The notes: a model not told the origin generated them from the letters alone. DNA of 64,000 bases from Hyphomicrobiales bacterium (GCA_028339975.1 JAOLDG010000004.1:1-64000), one strand, 5' to 3'; shown: positions 20,405 through 33,166, numbered from the stretch's first letter. Translations and numbers: made by a program.

Positions 20405-23400
20405 TTATTCTGACGCTTCTATTTCCCCCGGTTCAGCATCTTTCGTTCTTTCTGCAATTAGAGCCTCATCCCTTACAGCAGCATCATTTTCTAATCTTCT
20501 TATAGATGCCCCAGTTCCAGCAGGAATAAGTCTCCCAACTATCACATTCTCTTTTAGACCTACTAGGTAATCGGATTTTCTATAAACAGCGGCATCAGTT
20601 AACACTCTTGTGGTTTCCTGGAATGATGCAGCTGAAATAAATGATCTAGTTTGCAAGGATGCCTTTGTGATACCAAGAAGAATTGGTTTGAATTCCATAG
20701 GATCTTGTTTTTTAGCAATTAGTTTCTCGTTTATTTCTTCCGCCTCTAATTTATCAAGCTGCTCACCGGCAATAAATGCACTATCACCAGGATTAGAAAT
20801 TTCAACTTTTTGAAGCATTTGCCTAGTAATGACCTCAATGTGCTTATCATTAATAGTAACACCCTGGAGTCTATAAACACTTTGAATTTCATTTACAAGA
20901 TAGCTAGCTAAAGCCTCCAGCCCTAAAATTGATAAAATATCATGAGGAGCAGGATTACCATCAATCAAATACTCACCTTTTTCAATAGTATCTCCATCTT
21001 GGACAGAAATATGTTTGCCTTTAGCAATAAGATAACTAACCTCGGATTCAGATTCATCTGATGGATGAATAACAATTTTCTTTTTGTTTTTATAATCTCT
21101 GGCAAACTCAACTCTTCCAGTAACCTCAGCAATTATAGCGTGATCTTTAGGTTTTCTTGCTTCAAATAGCTCGGCAACCCTAGGAAGCCCTCCAGTAATA
21201 TCTTTTGTTTTAGCACCTTCTGTTGGTATTCTAGCTATTACGTCTCCAGCACCAACCTTAGTTCCATCGTTTGCAGATATAATAGCATTAACTGACATTA
21301 AGTATCGAGCTTCTCTATTATTTTCAAGGGATACAACTTCACCATTTTCTCCCTTAACAACCATTGAAGGTTTAAAATCAGCTGATTTAGATGAATTTTT
21401 CCAATCAATAACAACTTTTTGACTTATTCCAGTAGACTCATCTGAAACCTCACCAATACTAATACCATCAACCAAATCCTCAAAAGCAACAACACCAGCA
21501 GTTTCAGTTATAATTGGAATCGTATAAGGATCCCATTGGGCTAGCCTTTGATTCTTTTTCACCTTATCGCCATCACCTACCATTAATTCAGAGCCATAAG
21601 GTAATTTATGACTTGCTCTTTCAGTTCCATTTTCATCAATAACATTAATTAATGTTGTTCTACCAATAACAATATTACGATTATCAGAGTCCTTCAAAAT
21701 ATTAAGATTTTCAATTTTTATCGAACCATCACTATTGGATTCTACATAAGAATTATCCATCACCTGAGCTGTACCACCTATATGAAACGTTCGCATGGTA
21801 AGTTGGGTTCCTGGCTCGCCAATTGATTGTGCCGCTATAACACCCACTGCCTCTCCAATATTGACAGGAGTACCTCTAGCCAAATCTCGTCCATAACATG
21901 TTGCGCAAGCTCCGCGTTTTGTTTCACATGTTAAAACAGATCTAAGTTGAACCGATACTAAATTAGCGGTATCCAAAAGGGGAATTTGAAATTCTTCAAT
22001 AATTGTACCTTTTTTAGCAATAACTTCACTTGTTCCAGGATCAACTATATCCTCACATGGAACTCTTCCTAGCAATCTCTGTGATAATGGAACAATTTCT
22101 TCACCAGAATCTATAACTGCAGTCATTTGAATACCTTTGTCAGTCTTACAATCAACCTCCGTAATTATACAATCCTGAGCAACATCAACAAGTCTTCTAG
22201 TAAGGTAGCCAGAATTAGCAGTTTTTAATGCTGTATCAGCCAAACCTTTACGAGCACCATGAGTTGAATTAAAGTATTCAAGAACATTTAAACCCTCTTT
22301 AAAGTTTGAAATAATTGGAGTTTCAATAATCTCACCAGAAGGTTTTGCCATTAAACCCCTCATACCAGCCAATTGCTTCATTTGTGCAGCAGACCCTCTA
22401 GCCCCGGAATGCGCCATCATATAAATAGAGTTTACATCGTTTTCTCTATTAGTTTTCTCGTTCATGGAGGTGGTGGAAATTTTTTCCATCATTTTCGTTT
22501 CAACTCTATCTGTACACTTAGCCCAAGCATCAACCACTTTATTATATTTTTCACCTCGAGTAATGAAGCCATCTATATATTGTTGTTCAAACTCTGTGGC
22601 TAGGGAATGAGTTTCCTCTATCATTTTTACTTTTTCTTCTGGAATAATCATATCATCTTTGCCAAATGATATTCCTGCCTTGAAGGCGTTTTGAAAACCA
22701 AGTCTCATTATGTGATCACAGAAAATAACAGTGTCTTTCTGACCACAATGTCTGTAAACATCATCAATAATCCTGGATATTTCTTTCTTAGTTAAAAGCT
22801 TATTAACTATATCAAACTTAACATTTTCATTGTCAGGTAATTCTTTCGATATTATTACTCTACCTGGAGTAGTTTCAATAGTGCGTCTATCACTTTCACC
22901 CTCTGAGAATCTATAATTAATTTTTGAATGCAAGGTTATTGAACCATTTTCAATAGCAAAATTTAATTCATTGATGTTGTCATAGGTTTTACCTTCACCA
23001 GGCTCGCCTTTTTTCATTTGAGAAAGATAATATAACCCAAGAACAATATCTTGACTCGGAACAATTATTGGCTCTCCGCTTGCTGGGTGAAGAATATTGT
23101 TAGTCGACATCATTAGAACTCTGGCTTCAAGTTGAGCCTCTAAAGAAAGAGGAACATGGACGGCCATTTGGTCGCCATCAAAGTCCGCATTGAAGGCTGC
23201 GCAAACTAAGGGATGTAACTGTATTGCCTTTCCTTCAATTAAAACAGGCTCAAAGGCTTGAATACCAAGTCTATGAAGAGTTGGAGCTCTGTTTAATAAA
23301 ACAGGATGTTCTCTTATTACCTCTTCTAATATATCCCAGACCTCAGGTGTTTGTTTCTCAACCATTCTTCTTGATTGCTTGACGGTTGAAGAAAAGCCTA

Positions 23401-24568
23401 AAGATTCAAGTTTGGAATATATGAATGGCTTAAATAGCTCTAAAGCTAATTTTTTAGGAAGTCCACATTGATGAAGTTTAAGCTCTGGTCCAACAACGAT
23501 TACTGAACGACCTGAATAATCAACTCTTTTTCCTAATAAATTCTGTCTAAATCTACCTTGTTTTCCCTTCAACATATCAGATAAAGATTTTAATGGTCTT
23601 TTATTAGACCCTGTAATTATTCTTCCTCTTCTTCCGTTATCAAAAAGAGCATCAACAGATTCTTGAAGCATTCTTTTTTCATTTCGAATAATAATATCAG
23701 GAGCGCGAAGGTCCATTAACCTTCTCAATCTATTATTTCTATTAATAACCCTTCTATAAAGATCATTTAGATCTGAGGTAGCAAATCTACCTCCATCCAA
23801 TGGTACAAGAGGTCTTAATTCAGGGGGAATGACAGGTATAACTTTCATTATCATCCATTCAGGTTTATTACCAGATTCCTTAAATGCTTCAATTAACTTA
23901 AGTCTTTTTGCAAGCTTAATAGGCTTCAACTCACTCTTTGTTTCTTTTATTTCAGCCCTTATATCTTCGCTTATTTGTTCTAAATCTATATTCTCTAATA
24001 AAAATCTAATTGCTTCAGCGCCAATTTCAGCCCGAAAATTATCTACACCATACTCATCTTGTGCGTCCAAATATTCCTCTTCTGTCAAAAGTTGAAGGTT
24101 TTCTAGCGGGGTAAGACCTGGATCTAGAACTAGATAGCTCTCAAAATAAAGGACTTTTTCTAAATCCTTAAGCATCATATCTAGCATAAGACCAATTCTA
24201 CTTGGTAGGGATTTTAAAAACCATATGTGGGCAACTGGGGAGGCAAGCTCAATATGTCCCATTCTTTCTCTTCTTACCTTTGATAAGGTAACTTCAACGC
24301 CGCACTTTTCACAAACAATGCCCTTAAATTTCATTCTTTTATACTTACCGCAAAGGCATTCATAGTCCTTTACTGGTCCAAAAATTCTAGCGCAAAACAA
24401 TCCATCTCTCTCAGGTTTAAAGGTTCGATAATTAATAGTTTCAGGTTTTTTTATTTCACCAAAAGACCATGATAGAATCTTTTCAGGACTAGCTATTCCT
24501 ATACGAATATGGTCAAAAGTTTGATTAGATTTAGGCTGATTAAATAGATTTAAAACTTCTTTGTTCAT
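20405..24568 (-). CDS. rpoC: RNA polymerase beta-prime subunit
   Basis: This 1387-residue catalytic subunit carries the zinc-binding [23 protein letters not shown] (about 71-93), the active-site [12 protein letters not shown] with the three Mg-binding aspartates, the [35 protein letters not shown] bridge-helix region, and the second zinc site [19 protein letters not shown]. The C-terminus is Asp/Glu-rich. It is complete and follows rpoB by 52 bases. Confidence 0.99.
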   Translation of the reverse strand: MNKEVLNLFNQPKSNQTFDHIRIGIASPEKILSWSFGEIKKPETINYRTFKPERDGLFCARIFGPVKDYECLCGKYKRMKFKGIVCEKCGVEVTLSKVRRERMGHIELASPVAHIWFLKSLPSRIGLMLDMMLKDLEKVLYFESYLVLDPGLTPLENLQLLTEEEYLDAQDEYGVDNFRAEIGAEAIRFLLENIDLEQISEDIRAEIKETKSELKPIKLAKRLKLIEAFKESGNKPEWMIMKVIPVIPPELRPLVPLDGGRFATSDLNDLYRRVINRNNRLRRLMDLRAPDIIIRNEKRMLQESVDALFDNGRRGRIITGSNKRPLKSLSDMLKGKQGRFRQNLLGKRVDYSGRSVIVVGPELKLHQCGLPKKLALELFKPFIYSKLESLGFSSTVKQSRRMVEKQTPEVWDILEEVIREHPVLLNRAPTLHRLGIQAFEPVLIEGKAIQLHPLVCAAFNADFDGDQMAVHVPLSLEAQLEARVLMMSTNNILHPASGEPIIVPSQDIVLGLYYLSQMKKGEPGEGKTYDNINELNFAIENGSITLHSKINYRFSEGESDRRTIETTPGRVIISKELPDNENVKFDIVNKLLTKKEISRIIDDVYRHCGQKDTVIFCDHIMRLGFQNAFKAGISFGKDDMIIPEEKVKMIEETHSLATEFEQQYIDGFITRGEKYNKVVDAWAKCTDRVETKMMEKISTTSMNEKTNRENDVNSIYMMAHSGARGSAAQMKQLAGMRGLMAKPSGEIIETPIISNFKEGLNVLEYFNSTHGARKGLADTALKTANSGYLTRRLVDVAQDCIITEVDCKTDKGIQMTAVIDSGEEIVPLSQRLLGRVPCEDIVDPGTSEVIAKKGTIIEEFQIPLLDTANLVSVQLRSVLTCETKRGACATCYGRDLARGTPVNIGEAVGVIAAQSIGEPGTQLTMRTFHIGGTAQVMDNSYVESNSDGSIKIENLNILKDSDNRNIVIGRTTLINVIDENGTERASHKLPYGSELMVGDGDKVKKNQRLAQWDPYTIPIITETAGVVAFEDLVDGISIGEVSDESTGISQKVVIDWKNSSKSADFKPSMVVKGENGEVVSLENNREARYLMSVNAIISANDGTKVGAGDVIARIPTEGAKTKDITGGLPRVAELFEARKPKDHAIIAEVTGRVEFARDYKNKKKIVIHPSDESESEVSYLIAKGKHISVQDGDTIEKGEYLIDGNPAPHDILSILGLEALASYLVNEIQSVYRLQGVTINDKHIEVITRQMLQKVEISNPGDSAFIAGEQLDKLEAEEINEKLIAKKQDPMEFKPILLGITKASLQTRSFISAASFQETTRVLTDAAVYRKSDYLVGLKENVIVGRLIPAGTGASIRRLENDAAVRDEALIAERTKDAEPGEIEASE

Positions 24569-24620
24569 TATATCCTCATAATTTTAATATAATTAAATAT
24601 TGCTAATAACTTGCAATTAA

Positions 24621-27600
24621 TTAATCAACTGAATCTTGTAATTCAACATTTAGGCCTAAAGATCTCATCTCTTTTACTAAAACATTGAAACTCTCAGGCA
24701 CCCCGGATTCAAAGTTTTCTTCACCCCTAACAATAGACTCGTAAACCTTTGTTCGTCCAGCAACATCATCTGATTTAACAGTTAACATTTCTTGCAAGGT
24801 ATAAGCTGCGCCATAAGCTTCTAGCGCCCACACTTCCATTTCACCAAAACGCTGACCACCAAATTGCGCCTTACCGCCAAGAGGTTGTTGGGTAACAAGG
24901 CTGTAAGGTCCAACAGATCTACCATGAATCTTATCGTCGACTAAATGATGTAATTTAAGCATATAGATATAACCAACTGTAACAGGCCTATCAAATTTCT
25001 GACCCGTTCTTCCGTCATAAAGAGTAATCTGACCACTTGTATTTAGGTTAGCCTTTTTAAGAAGATCGTTGATATCGTTTTCTTGAGCACCATCAAAAAC
25101 AGGGGTCGCTATTGGAACACCCTTTGTTAGAGAGTGGCTAAGCTCAATAAGATCACCATCTTCATATTTCTTAATTTCTGATGGTTGATATATACCCTCT
25201 AAGGTTGAGCGAACATTAGAAATTTCACCACTACTTTCGTATTCTTTTAATGCAGCATTAATTTGCCTTCCAAGACCTGCACAAGCGGCTCCAAGATGAG
25301 TCTCGAGTATCTGCCCGACATTCATTCTACTTGGAACACCAAGTGGATTTAAAACAATATCAACATGCCTTCCATCACTTGAGTAAGGCATATCCTCAAC
25401 AGGCACAATTCTAGAGATAACTCCTTTATTGCCATGTCTACCAGCCATTTTATCGCCTGGCTGAAGTTTTCTTTTAATAGCAACATAAACTTTTATACTC
25501 TTCATTACGCCAGGAAGTAATTCGTCGCCACGGCTTACTTTTTCAACTTTATCGGCAAATCTTTTTTCAATTTGACTCTTATTTTCATCATATTGATCTC
25601 TAAGATTTTCTATATCTTTTTGAATGCTATTATTTTGCATTACAAAATCCCACCAAGAACTTTTGGGAATATCATCCAAAATAGCTTCTTCGATTTTTTT
25701 ACCAGCTTTTACTGAAGGTCCAGAGGAGGCTAATTTATTTATAAGAGTAGTTTTTAACCTTGAATAAATATTTCTGTCGAGAATTGAAAGCTCATCATCA
25801 CGATCCACAGAAAGTCTTTCAACTTCCTCTCTTTCGACGGCTAGGGCTCTCTCATCTTTTTCAATACCATGCCTATTAAACACTCTAACATCAACAACAG
25901 AACCATTTGTTCCGGGTGGAAGCTTTAAAGATGAATCCCTAACATCGGATGCTTTTTCACCAAAAATAGCTCTTAATAACTTCTCTTCAGGTGTTATAGG
26001 GCTTTCGCCTTTTGGCGTAACCTTTCCAACAAGTATATCGCCAGGTCTCACTTCAGCACCAATATAAACAATACCAGACTCATCTAGATTTCTCAGAGCC
26101 TCTTCACCCACATTAGGTATATCGCGGGTAATTTCCTCTGATCCAAGCTTTGTATCACGAGCCATAACTTCAAACTCTTCAACATGAATTGAAGTAAAGA
26201 CATCATCCTTAACAATTTTTTCAGAAATCAGAATTGAATCTTCAAAATTATAACCATTCCAGGGCATAAATGCTACTAAGACATTCTTACCAAGTGCTAA
26301 TTCACCTAGATCAGTTGATGGTCCGTCAGCAATAATATCATCTTTAAATACCTTATCACCTATTCTAACAAGGGGTCGTTGATTCATACATGTTGATTGA
26401 TTTGATCTTTGAAATTTCTTCAAATTATAAATATCAACACCCAGATCTCCAGATTCAAGATTTCCATCTGACGTTATAACAATTCTCTGAGCATCAACCT
26501 GATCGACAACACCATCTCTTTTAGCAACAACAGAGGAGCCTGAGTCCCTTGCAACTTTTGCTTCCATACCAGTTCCAACAAAAGGTGCCTCATTTGTAAC
26601 AAGCGGAACTGCTTGACGCATCATATTTGATCCCATAAGGGCTCTATTAGCATCATCATTCTCTAAAAAGGGAATTAGTGCAGCAGCAACTGATACTGTT
26701 TGCTGAGGGCTAACATCAACAAAATCTACAGAAGAAGGTGGAACAAGATCGAAATCACCGTCATGCCTACAATTTAATAATTCAGACTGGAGATTACCCT
26801 TGCTATCCGCCGGTTCATCCGCCTGAGCGATTCTATACCTACTTTCCTCTACTGCAGAAAGGTAGGCAATTTCATTTGTTTTTTTACCATCAACCACTTT
26901 TAAATAAGGGCTTTCAATAAATCCATACTTATTAATCCTAGAATAAGTAGCTAATGAATTAATTAATCCAATATTTGGCCCTTCAGGTGTCTCGATAGGA
27001 CAAATTCTTCCGTAATGAGTATGGTGAACGTCTCTAACTTCAAATCCAGCTCTTTCCCTAGTAAGACCGCCCGGCCCTAGAGCAGACACTCTTCTTTTAT
27101 GAGTAATCTCTGAAAGAGGATTTGTTTGATCCATGAATTGTGAAAGTTGAGATGAACCAAAAAACTCTCTAATTGTGGCTGCTATTGGTTTTGCATTTAT
27201 AATATCTTGAGGCATTACTGCATCAATATCAACAGAACTCATTCTCTCTCTTATTGCTCTTTCCATCCTCAAAAGACCAATACGAAATTGATTTTCCATT
27301 AATTCACCGACAGATCTTACACGCCGATTCCCTAGATTATCAATATCGTCTATATCACCCTTACCATCACGAAGATTTACTAAAGTTTTTAAAACTGAAC
27401 ATATATCTTCTTTTGTTAGAACTCTTACAGTATCAGGAGTGTCTAAGTTTAATCTCATATTTAACTTAACCCTACCAACATCAGATAGATCATATCTATC
27501 AGAATCAAAGAATAAACTATCAAATAGCGCTGTAGCGCTTTCTACCGTAGGTGGTTCACCTGGTCTTAATATTTTGTAAATCTCGAATAAAGCTGTTTCT

Positions 27601-28694
27601 TTATCAATCGACTTATCAAGCGCAAGAGTATTTCTTAAAAATGGGCTAGCGCTTATATTATCAATAACAAGGGTTGAGATAGAACTAATTTTAGCTAGAT
27701 CAAGGCCTGCCATTAGTTCTTCGGTAATTTCTTGACCTGCTTCTGCAAATATTTCACCTGTTTCCATATTTACAATATCTTCAGAAACAAATTTACCAAG
27801 AACTTCTTCATTAGTTAATTCTAGTTCTTTTATATTTTTTTCAGCTAATTGATTGAGCAATCTTGGAGTGAATTTCTTGCCAGCCTCAACAATTACTTTA
27901 CCCTTAGACACCAAAGGAAATAGAGATTTACCTCCTGTTATATTATCAGGAAGAAAATCCTTTTTCCAGCCATCTTTATGCCTTTTAAGCTCTTCAGCCT
28001 TATAAAACATTGCAAGGATTTCTTCAGAGTCATAACCAAGACTATAAAGTATAGTTGTTGCCGGAATTTTTTTCTTTCTATCAATTCTAGCATTCACTAT
28101 ATCCTTTGGATCAAATTCAAAGTCCATCCAAGATCCTCTGTAAGGTATAATCCTAGCAGCAAATAATATCTTTCCAGAGGAATGGGTTTTTCCTTTATCA
28201 TGATCAAAAAATACACCCGGACTTCTATGCATTTGAGAGACAACAACTCTTTCTGTTCCGTTTATTATAAATGTACCATTTTCAGTCATTAACGGTAAAT
28301 CGCTCATATACACGTCTTGCTCTTTAACATCTTTAACTGATTTAGCTAAGGTTTCTTCATCAACATCAAAAACAATAAGCCTTAAGGTTACTTTCAACGG
28401 AGCGGCATATGTCAGACCTCTTTGAATACATTCCTCAGTATCAAACTTGGGTTGATCAAATGAATAAGATATATATTCTATAGTTGATGTTTCACTGAAA
28501 TCACTAATTGGAAAAACTGACTTAAAAACATTCTCCAAACCTTTATCTAACCTATCTTCACTTTTAATAAATCTTTGTAAAAATAGTTCATAAGAAAATT
28601 TCTGAACTTCAATGAGATTTGGCATCTCAGCAATTTGTTCATTTCGTTGAAATGTTTTTCTTAATCTTTTTCGGTTTTGAAAAGTTTGCGACAT
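24621..28694 (-). CDS. rpoB: RNA polymerase beta subunit
   Basis: This 1357-residue subunit has the rifampicin pocket with wild-type residues ([37 protein letters not shown]), followed by [24 protein letters not shown], in which the almost universal VHPTHYGR proline is histidine. The C-terminal [33 protein letters not shown] and its partner segments for beta-prime are intact. It lies 52 bases after rplL with no promoter evident. Confidence 0.99.
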   Translation of the reverse strand: MSQTFQNRKRLRKTFQRNEQIAEMPNLIEVQKFSYELFLQRFIKSEDRLDKGLENVFKSVFPISDFSETSTIEYISYSFDQPKFDTEECIQRGLTYAAPLKVTLRLIVFDVDEETLAKSVKDVKEQDVYMSDLPLMTENGTFIINGTERVVVSQMHRSPGVFFDHDKGKTHSSGKILFAARIIPYRGSWMDFEFDPKDIVNARIDRKKKIPATTILYSLGYDSEEILAMFYKAEELKRHKDGWKKDFLPDNITGGKSLFPLVSKGKVIVEAGKKFTPRLLNQLAEKNIKELELTNEEVLGKFVSEDIVNMETGEIFAEAGQEITEELMAGLDLAKISSISTLVIDNISASPFLRNTLALDKSIDKETALFEIYKILRPGEPPTVESATALFDSLFFDSDRYDLSDVGRVKLNMRLNLDTPDTVRVLTKEDICSVLKTLVNLRDGKGDIDDIDNLGNRRVRSVGELMENQFRIGLLRMERAIRERMSSVDIDAVMPQDIINAKPIAATIREFFGSSQLSQFMDQTNPLSEITHKRRVSALGPGGLTRERAGFEVRDVHHTHYGRICPIETPEGPNIGLINSLATYSRINKYGFIESPYLKVVDGKKTNEIAYLSAVEESRYRIAQADEPADSKGNLQSELLNCRHDGDFDLVPPSSVDFVDVSPQQTVSVAAALIPFLENDDANRALMGSNMMRQAVPLVTNEAPFVGTGMEAKVARDSGSSVVAKRDGVVDQVDAQRIVITSDGNLESGDLGVDIYNLKKFQRSNQSTCMNQRPLVRIGDKVFKDDIIADGPSTDLGELALGKNVLVAFMPWNGYNFEDSILISEKIVKDDVFTSIHVEEFEVMARDTKLGSEEITRDIPNVGEEALRNLDESGIVYIGAEVRPGDILVGKVTPKGESPITPEEKLLRAIFGEKASDVRDSSLKLPPGTNGSVVDVRVFNRHGIEKDERALAVEREEVERLSVDRDDELSILDRNIYSRLKTTLINKLASSGPSVKAGKKIEEAILDDIPKSSWWDFVMQNNSIQKDIENLRDQYDENKSQIEKRFADKVEKVSRGDELLPGVMKSIKVYVAIKRKLQPGDKMAGRHGNKGVISRIVPVEDMPYSSDGRHVDIVLNPLGVPSRMNVGQILETHLGAACAGLGRQINAALKEYESSGEISNVRSTLEGIYQPSEIKKYEDGDLIELSHSLTKGVPIATPVFDGAQENDINDLLKKANLNTSGQITLYDGRTGQKFDRPVTVGYIYMLKLHHLVDDKIHGRSVGPYSLVTQQPLGGKAQFGGQRFGEMEVWALEAYGAAYTLQEMLTVKSDDVAGRTKVYESIVRGEENFESGVPESFNVLVKEMRSLGLNVELQDSVD

Positions 28695-28746
28695 ATTAAT
28701 TCAGCCTTACGGTTATTTAATAAAGTAATTAAAGTAAATAAATCAA

Positions 28747-29121
28747 TTATTTAAGATCGACAGTAGCGCCCGCTGCTTCAAGCTTTTCTTTAATTTCAGC
28801 AGCTTCTTCTTTTGAGGCATTTTCCTTAACATCTTTTGGCGCACCTTCAACAAGATCCTTAGCCTCTTTTAGACCAAGACCAGTTATGGTTCTAACTTCC
28901 TTAATTACATTAATTTTTTTCTCGCCAACTGCGGTTAATACAACTGTGAAAGAGTCTTGCTCTTCCTCAGCAGCTTCTCCGCCTGCGGCAGGCGCAGCAG
29001 CCATAGCTACTGGTGCAGCAGCAGAAACGCCCCACTTCTCTTCTAGTAATTTTGACAGTTCTGAAGCTTCCAGAACAGATAAACTTGATAATTCTTCTAC
29101 TATTTTTTCTAAATCAGCCAT
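28747..29121 (-). CDS. rplL: 50S ribosomal protein L7/L12 (bL12)
   Basis: This 124-residue stalk protein has an N-terminal dimerisation helix ([20 protein letters not shown]), a flexible Ala/Glu-rich hinge, and the C-terminal factor-binding domain with [36 protein letters not shown]. It recruits translational GTPases. It follows rplJ by 34 bases, as in the usual rplJL pair. Confidence 0.98.
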   Translation of the reverse strand: MADLEKIVEELSSLSVLEASELSKLLEEKWGVSAAAPVAMAAAPAAGGEAAEEEQDSFTVVLTAVGEKKINVIKEVRTITGLGLKEAKDLVEGAPKDVKENASKEEAAEIKEKLEAAGATVDLK

Positions 29122-29155
29122 TTTAATCTCCTATCGATTTAATATTTTTAATAAA

Positions 29156-29674
29156 CTAAGCAGTTTCTTCTTGTTGGGCTTTTGCACTAAGAACTTGAGC
29201 CAATTGACCTCCTGGACGGTTTAAAATACCAGCAACTTTCGTCGCCGGAGCATTTAAAACACCAATTATCATAGACCTTAAGGCATCCATTGATGGAAGA
29301 GTTGCAAGCTCCTTAATAACATCAGCATCAATTAATTTTCCATCCATTAAACCGCCAACTATTGATAATTTTTCATGTGTCTTAACAAAATCAACAATAA
29401 CTTTAGGAGAGGATGAAAGTTCGTCTGAAAAGGCTATTGCAGTCGGGCCATTAAATAATTCCTGCAAAGATTGAGCATCCGTATCGTTAACTGCAATCTT
29501 AGCAAGGCTATTCTTAGCAACTCTAAAAGAAGTATTAGATTCTCGGAGGCTCCCTCTTAAAGAGGACATCTCTTCAACAGTTAAACCATCATTTTGAGTT
29601 ACTATTAAAAAATTTGCTTCATCAAATGCTTTATTTAACGATGAAACAATCTTTTCTTTACTGGCTCTATCCAC
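29156..29674 (-). CDS. rplJ: 50S ribosomal protein L10 (uL10)
   Basis: This 172-residue stalk base binds L12 dimers through its C-terminal helix and 23S rRNA through its N-terminal domain. The start is GTG 29674 (V-D-R-A-S-K-E), which matches the family N-terminus and follows GGAG. An upstream ATG at 29692 would add six unconserved residues. The preceding leader of about 230 bases has the structure expected for L10 feedback control and an attenuator-like terminator. Confidence 0.95.
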   Translation of the reverse strand: MDRASKEKIVSSLNKAFDEANFLIVTQNDGLTVEEMSSLRGSLRESNTSFRVAKNSLAKIAVNDTDAQSLQELFNGPTAIAFSDELSSSPKVIVDFVKTHEKLSIVGGLMDGKLIDADVIKELATLPSMDALRSMIIGVLNAPATKVAGILNRPGGQLAQVLSAKAQQEETA

Positions 29675-29719
29675 AAACTTTCTCCAAAACAAACCTTATT
29701 AATTAGTAAGGTCTACCAA

Positions 29720-29752
29720 CAAAAAATCCTACAAATAAAATTTTACTTGTAG
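29720..29752 (-). terminator. attenuator-like intrinsic terminator in the rplJ leader
   Basis: On the minus strand an almost perfect hairpin (CTACAAGTAAAA with TTTTATTTGTAG, one G-T pair) ends at 29729 and is followed by six U residues (29721-29726). It stands about 50 bases before the rplJ start. The stem is AT-rich, so it may act as a partial terminator that reduces read-through into rplJL-rpoBC. Confidence 0.6.
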
Positions 29753-29756
29753 AATA

Positions 29757-29890
29757 ACTAGCTGTCCTGATATTGAACCGATTAAGAAAAATTCTTATTC
29801 GTCTCTCTACCTGCCTCATATAGGAGTGTAAAAAACACTTTAAGTAAAAACACCCATAATCTAGGACAGTTTGCATACCAAAGGCATGCT
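29757..29890 (-). ncRNA. rplJ leader RNA, probable L10-type autoregulatory element
   Basis: The 230-base stretch between rplA and rplJ folds by eye into several helices. A local hairpin forms from GCATGCC/GGTATGC (29873-29889), a long-range 7-base helix from CTGTCCT/AGGACAG (minus-strand copies at 29863-29869 and 29762-29768), and a small hairpin from TAAGAA/TTCTTA (29783-29797). This matches in place and general shape the L10 leader by which the L10-L12 complex represses its own mRNA. I have not checked it against a covariance model. Confidence 0.5.
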
Positions 29891-29904
29891 TGAAACAAAG
29901 GAAA

Positions 29905-30594
29905 TTAAATTCCCCCTGTATCAATACTAACTCCAGGCCCCATAGTAGAGCTCAGAGAAACTTTTTTTATATACGTTCCTTTTGCACCGCTCGGTTTTTC
30001 TTTACGAACAGCGCCAATAAATTCTATGATATTCTCAGAAATTTCTTTTTCAGAAAAGCTAGCTTTCCCAATACCGGCATGAACAACGCCACCCTTTTCT
30101 GCACGAAATTCAACAGCACCTGATTTAGCTGACTTAACCGCTTCCTCAATATCATTTGTAACAGTTCCAGTTCTGGGATTAGGCATCATGCCTCTAGGCC
30201 CCAAGACCTTTCCTAGTCTTCCAACTAAAGGCATCATTTCTGGTGTCGAAATACAACGATCAAAATTAATTTTTCCTGAAGAAACTTCTTCTACCAGCTC
30301 TTCTGCGCCAACTATATCAGCTCCAGCTTTTTTAGCTTTCTCGGCAAGATCTCCTCTTGCAAAAACAGCCACTTTGACGTCTTTTCCAATACCATTAGGT
30401 AGGTTAATCACTCCACGAACAGTTTGGTCTGACTGAGAAGGATCAATATTTAAGTTTAGAGCAACCTCTATTGTCTCATCAAATTTAGAATTTGCTTTAT
30501 TTTTAATCAAAGCTATAGCTTCTTGAAGCTCAACCGTTTCATCAGGGTTAATACCTTCTTTATTTGCTATATGTCTTTTTCCATTTTTTGTCAT
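29905..30594 (-). CDS. rplA: 50S ribosomal protein L1 (uL1)
   Basis: This 229-residue L1-stalk protein has [68 protein letters not shown] and a closing [14 protein letters not shown]. In many bacteria it represses translation of the rplKA message. Only one base separates it from rplK. Confidence 0.98.
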   Translation of the reverse strand: MTKNGKRHIANKEGINPDETVELQEAIALIKNKANSKFDETIEVALNLNIDPSQSDQTVRGVINLPNGIGKDVKVAVFARGDLAEKAKKAGADIVGAEELVEEVSSGKINFDRCISTPEMMPLVGRLGKVLGPRGMMPNPRTGTVTNDIEEAVKSAKSGAVEFRAEKGGVVHAGIGKASFSEKEISENIIEFIGAVRKEKPSGAKGTYIKKVSLSSTMGPGVSIDTGGI

Positions 30595-30595
30595 T

Positions 30596-31024
30596 TTAAT
30601 CCCTAACTTCCATTCCCATAGACCTTGCAGACCCCTTTACTATGTTTACTGCAGCATCTAAATCATTTGCATTTAAATCTTTCATTTTTATTTCAGCAAT
30701 TTCTTTGCATTGTGAAACAGTAACAGATCCCAGGGTATCCCTTCCAGGAGTTCCGCAACCTTTTTCTATATTTGCAGCTTTTTTTAACAAATAACTTGTA
30801 GGGGCAGTCTTAACTACAAAGGTGAATGATTTATCTACAAAGATAGTTATTATCGTTGGTAAAGGAGTCCCCTTTTCCTCATCCTTTGTTCTATCATTAA
30901 AGGCTTTAGCAAATTCCATTATATTTAAGCCTCTTTGCCCTAAAGCAGGACCAATAGGTGGTGATGGACTTGCTGCACCAGCAGGAACTTGTAATTTTAA
31001 ATAACCCTGAATTTCTTTTGCCAT
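30596..31024 (-). CDS. rplK: 50S ribosomal protein L11 (uL11)
   Basis: This 142-residue GTPase-centre protein shows [28 protein letters not shown] with the proline-rich thiostrepton-contact region, and the C-terminal [26 protein letters not shown]. It follows nusG by 12 bases. Confidence 0.98.
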   Translation of the reverse strand: MAKEIQGYLKLQVPAGAASPSPPIGPALGQRGLNIMEFAKAFNDRTKDEEKGTPLPTIITIFVDKSFTFVVKTAPTSYLLKKAANIEKGCGTPGRDTLGSVTVSQCKEIAEIKMKDLNANDLDAAVNIVKGSARSMGMEVRD

Positions 31025-31036
31025 AATTAATTACCT

Positions 31037-31573
31037 TTATAATTTCTCAACTTGACCATATTGAAGCTCAACAGGTGTAGGACGACCAAATATAGAAACT
31101 GCAACCTTAAGTCTAGTTTTTTCTTCATCCACTTCTTCGACAAATCCACTGAAAGATGCAAAAGGACCTTCTGATACTCTCACCTGCTCTCCAATCTCAA
31201 ATATTATTGAAGGCTTAGGATTATCGATACCGTCTTGAACCCTACTGGTGATTCTATCAATTTCCTCTTGAGAAACTGGGTGAGGTTTTGTCCCATGATC
31301 TGATCCCAAAAAACCAGTAACCTTAGGAGTATTCTTCACTAAATGAAAAGCTTCATCAGTTAAGTTCATTTTTATTAAAACATATCCAGGAAAAAATCTT
31401 TTTTCAGAAGTAACTTTTCTTCCTCTTCTTAATTCAACAACTTCTTCTGTTGGCACAATTATTTCTTCAATAAGATCTTCAATACCAGAAAGTGCTGCTC
31501 TCTCTTGAACAGATTCTGCTACCTTTTTTTCAAAGTTAGAATATGCATGAATTATATACCAACGCTTGGTCAT
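31037..31573 (-). CDS. nusG: transcription termination/antitermination factor NusG
   Basis: This 178-residue protein has the NGN domain (RWYIIHAYSNFEKKVAESVQERA, RKVTSEKRFFPGYVLIKMNLTDEAFHLVKNTPKVTGFLG) and a C-terminal KOW domain (IGEQVRVSEGPFASFSGFVEEVDEEKTRLKVAVSIFGRPTPVELQYGQVEKL). It links polymerase to Rho or to ribosomal S10. It lies 3 bases after secE. Confidence 0.98.
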   Translation of the reverse strand: MTKRWYIIHAYSNFEKKVAESVQERAALSGIEDLIEEIIVPTEEVVELRRGRKVTSEKRFFPGYVLIKMNLTDEAFHLVKNTPKVTGFLGSDHGTKPHPVSQEEIDRITSRVQDGIDNPKPSIIFEIGEQVRVSEGPFASFSGFVEEVDEEKTRLKVAVSIFGRPTPVELQYGQVEKL

Positions 31574-31576
31574 AAA

Positions 31577-31774
31577 TTAACTTCCTAAACCTAAAATAAG
31601 CTTTATAAAAAAACTCATAACTTGATCGCTTAAAAAAAAGAAAATAGATGCTATAATAGCAAATATTATAACAATTATAGATGTAAGAGTAGTTTCATTT
31701 CTTGAAGGCCAAGTGACCTTAGAAACTTCGTTTCTTACCTGCTGAATAAACAGTAAAGGACCGACTTTTGCCAT
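31577..31774 (-). CDS. secE: protein translocase subunit SecE
   Basis: This 65-residue single-span form of SecE has the amphipathic helix FIQQVRNEVSKVTWPSRNET, with the conserved WPSR motif, then one membrane span (IIVIIFAIIASIFFFL). It clamps SecY. Lacking the extra N-terminal spans of enterobacterial SecE, it is typical of alphaproteobacteria. It lies between tRNA-Trp and nusG. Confidence 0.96.
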   Translation of the reverse strand: MAKVGPLLFIQQVRNEVSKVTWPSRNETTLTSIIVIIFAIIASIFFFLSDQVMSFFIKLILGLGS

Positions 31775-31823
31775 TTTACTTCTCCGATTTACTCACCAAA
31801 AAAATTTTCGAATTGCACCTATT

Positions 31824-31900
31824 TGGCAGGAGTGGAGGGAGTCGAACCCCCAACCCCCGGTTTTGGAGACCGGTGCTCTAGCCAATTGAGCTACACTCCT
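31824..31900 (-). tRNA. tRNA-Trp (CCA)
   Basis: On the minus strand the acceptor AGGAGTG pairs with CACTCCT. The anticodon loop CTCCAAA carries anticodon CCA between ACCGG-type stem strands, and the 3' CCA is encoded at 31824-31826. It sits 14 bases after the tuf stop and 50 before secE, the standard tuf/tRNA-Trp/secE arrangement, so it is probably processed from the tuf-secE transcript. Confidence 0.97.
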
Positions 31901-31913
31901 CCAAAAAAGCTAA

Positions 31914-33104
31914 CTACTCGATAATTGCCGAAACTACACCAGCACCAACTGTTCTACCACCTTCACGGATAGCAAACCGAAGGTTATCCTCCATAGCGAT
32001 TGGAACAATAAGTTCTACATCTACTTCAATATTATCACCAGGCATAACCATTTCAGTTCCCGCAGGAAGTGTTACAACGCCTGTGACATCTGTTGTTCTA
32101 AAATAAAACTGAGGTCTATAATTCGTAAAGAAAGGTGTATGTCTTCCACCTTCCTCTTTAGTAAGAATATAAGCACTTGCTTTAAATTTTGTATGAGGAT
32201 TTATAGATTTTGGTTTACACAGAACCTGCCCTCTTTCAACTGCTTCGCGTTCAACACCTCTAAGAAGAATACCAACATTATCACCGGCTTCTCCTTGATC
32301 AAGAAGTTTACGGAACATTTCAACACCAGTACAAACTGAAGTTTGAGTTTCTTTAACGCCAACAATTTCTATTTCTTCATTTACGTTAATGACACCCCTT
32401 TCAATACGACCTGTAACAACAGTTCCACGTCCCGAAATTGAGAAAACATCCTCAATAGGCATAAGGAAGGGTTGGTCAACTGGTCTTTCAGGCTGAGGAA
32501 TATATGCATCAACTTGCTTCATAAGTTCCATTATAGCATCTTTACCGATAGCGTCGTCTTTTCCTTCTAGCGCAGCTAAAGCTGATCCTTTAACAATTGG
32601 AATATCATCACCAGGGAATTCATACTCATTTAATAGTTCTCTTATTTCCATTTCAACAAGCTCAAGAAGCTCTTCATCATCAACCTGATCAACTTTATTC
32701 ATAAAGACAGTTAAAGCTGGAACACCAACCTGTCTTGCAAGAAGAATATGCTCTCTTGTTTGAGGCATGGGGCCATCAGCTGCAGAAACAACTAGAATAC
32801 CACCATCCATTTGAGCAGCACCAGTAATCATATTTTTTACATAGTCAGCATGACCAGGGCAATCAACGTGAGCGTAATGACGTGCATCAGTTTCATACTC
32901 AACATGAGATGTTGCAATTGTAATTCCTCTTTCTCTTTCTTCGGGAGCATTATCAATTTGATCAAAGGCAGAAAACTCTGCACCACCAATATCAGACAAA
33001 ACTTTCGTTATTGCAGCTGTTAGGGTAGTTTTTCCGTGATCGACGTGACCAATGGTTCCGATGTTACAATGAGGCTTGTTACGTTCAAATTTTTCTTTAG
33101 ACAT
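31914..33104 (-). CDS. tuf: elongation factor Tu
   Basis: This 396-residue GTPase delivers aminoacyl-tRNA. Motifs: [44 protein letters not shown] and the end [27 protein letters not shown] start at ATG 33104 ([12 protein letters not shown]), preceded by GGAG at normal distance, and not at 33119. It is the only tuf in the window; the common second copy between fusA and rpsJ is absent here. Confidence 0.99.
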   Translation of the reverse strand: MSKEKFERNKPHCNIGTIGHVDHGKTTLTAAITKVLSDIGGAEFSAFDQIDNAPEERERGITIATSHVEYETDARHYAHVDCPGHADYVKNMITGAAQMDGGILVVSAADGPMPQTREHILLARQVGVPALTVFMNKVDQVDDEELLELVEMEIRELLNEYEFPGDDIPIVKGSALAALEGKDDAIGKDAIMELMKQVDAYIPQPERPVDQPFLMPIEDVFSISGRGTVVTGRIERGVINVNEEIEIVGVKETQTSVCTGVEMFRKLLDQGEAGDNVGILLRGVEREAVERGQVLCKPKSINPHTKFKASAYILTKEEGGRHTPFFTNYRPQFYFRTTDVTGVVTLPAGTEMVMPGDNIEVDVELIVPIAMEDNLRFAIREGGRTVGAGVVSAIIE

Positions 33105-33166
33105 ATTTATACTCCACAAAATTAAACTAAAATTGGCAACGCCAACTTATACTCCTTGGATTAAAA

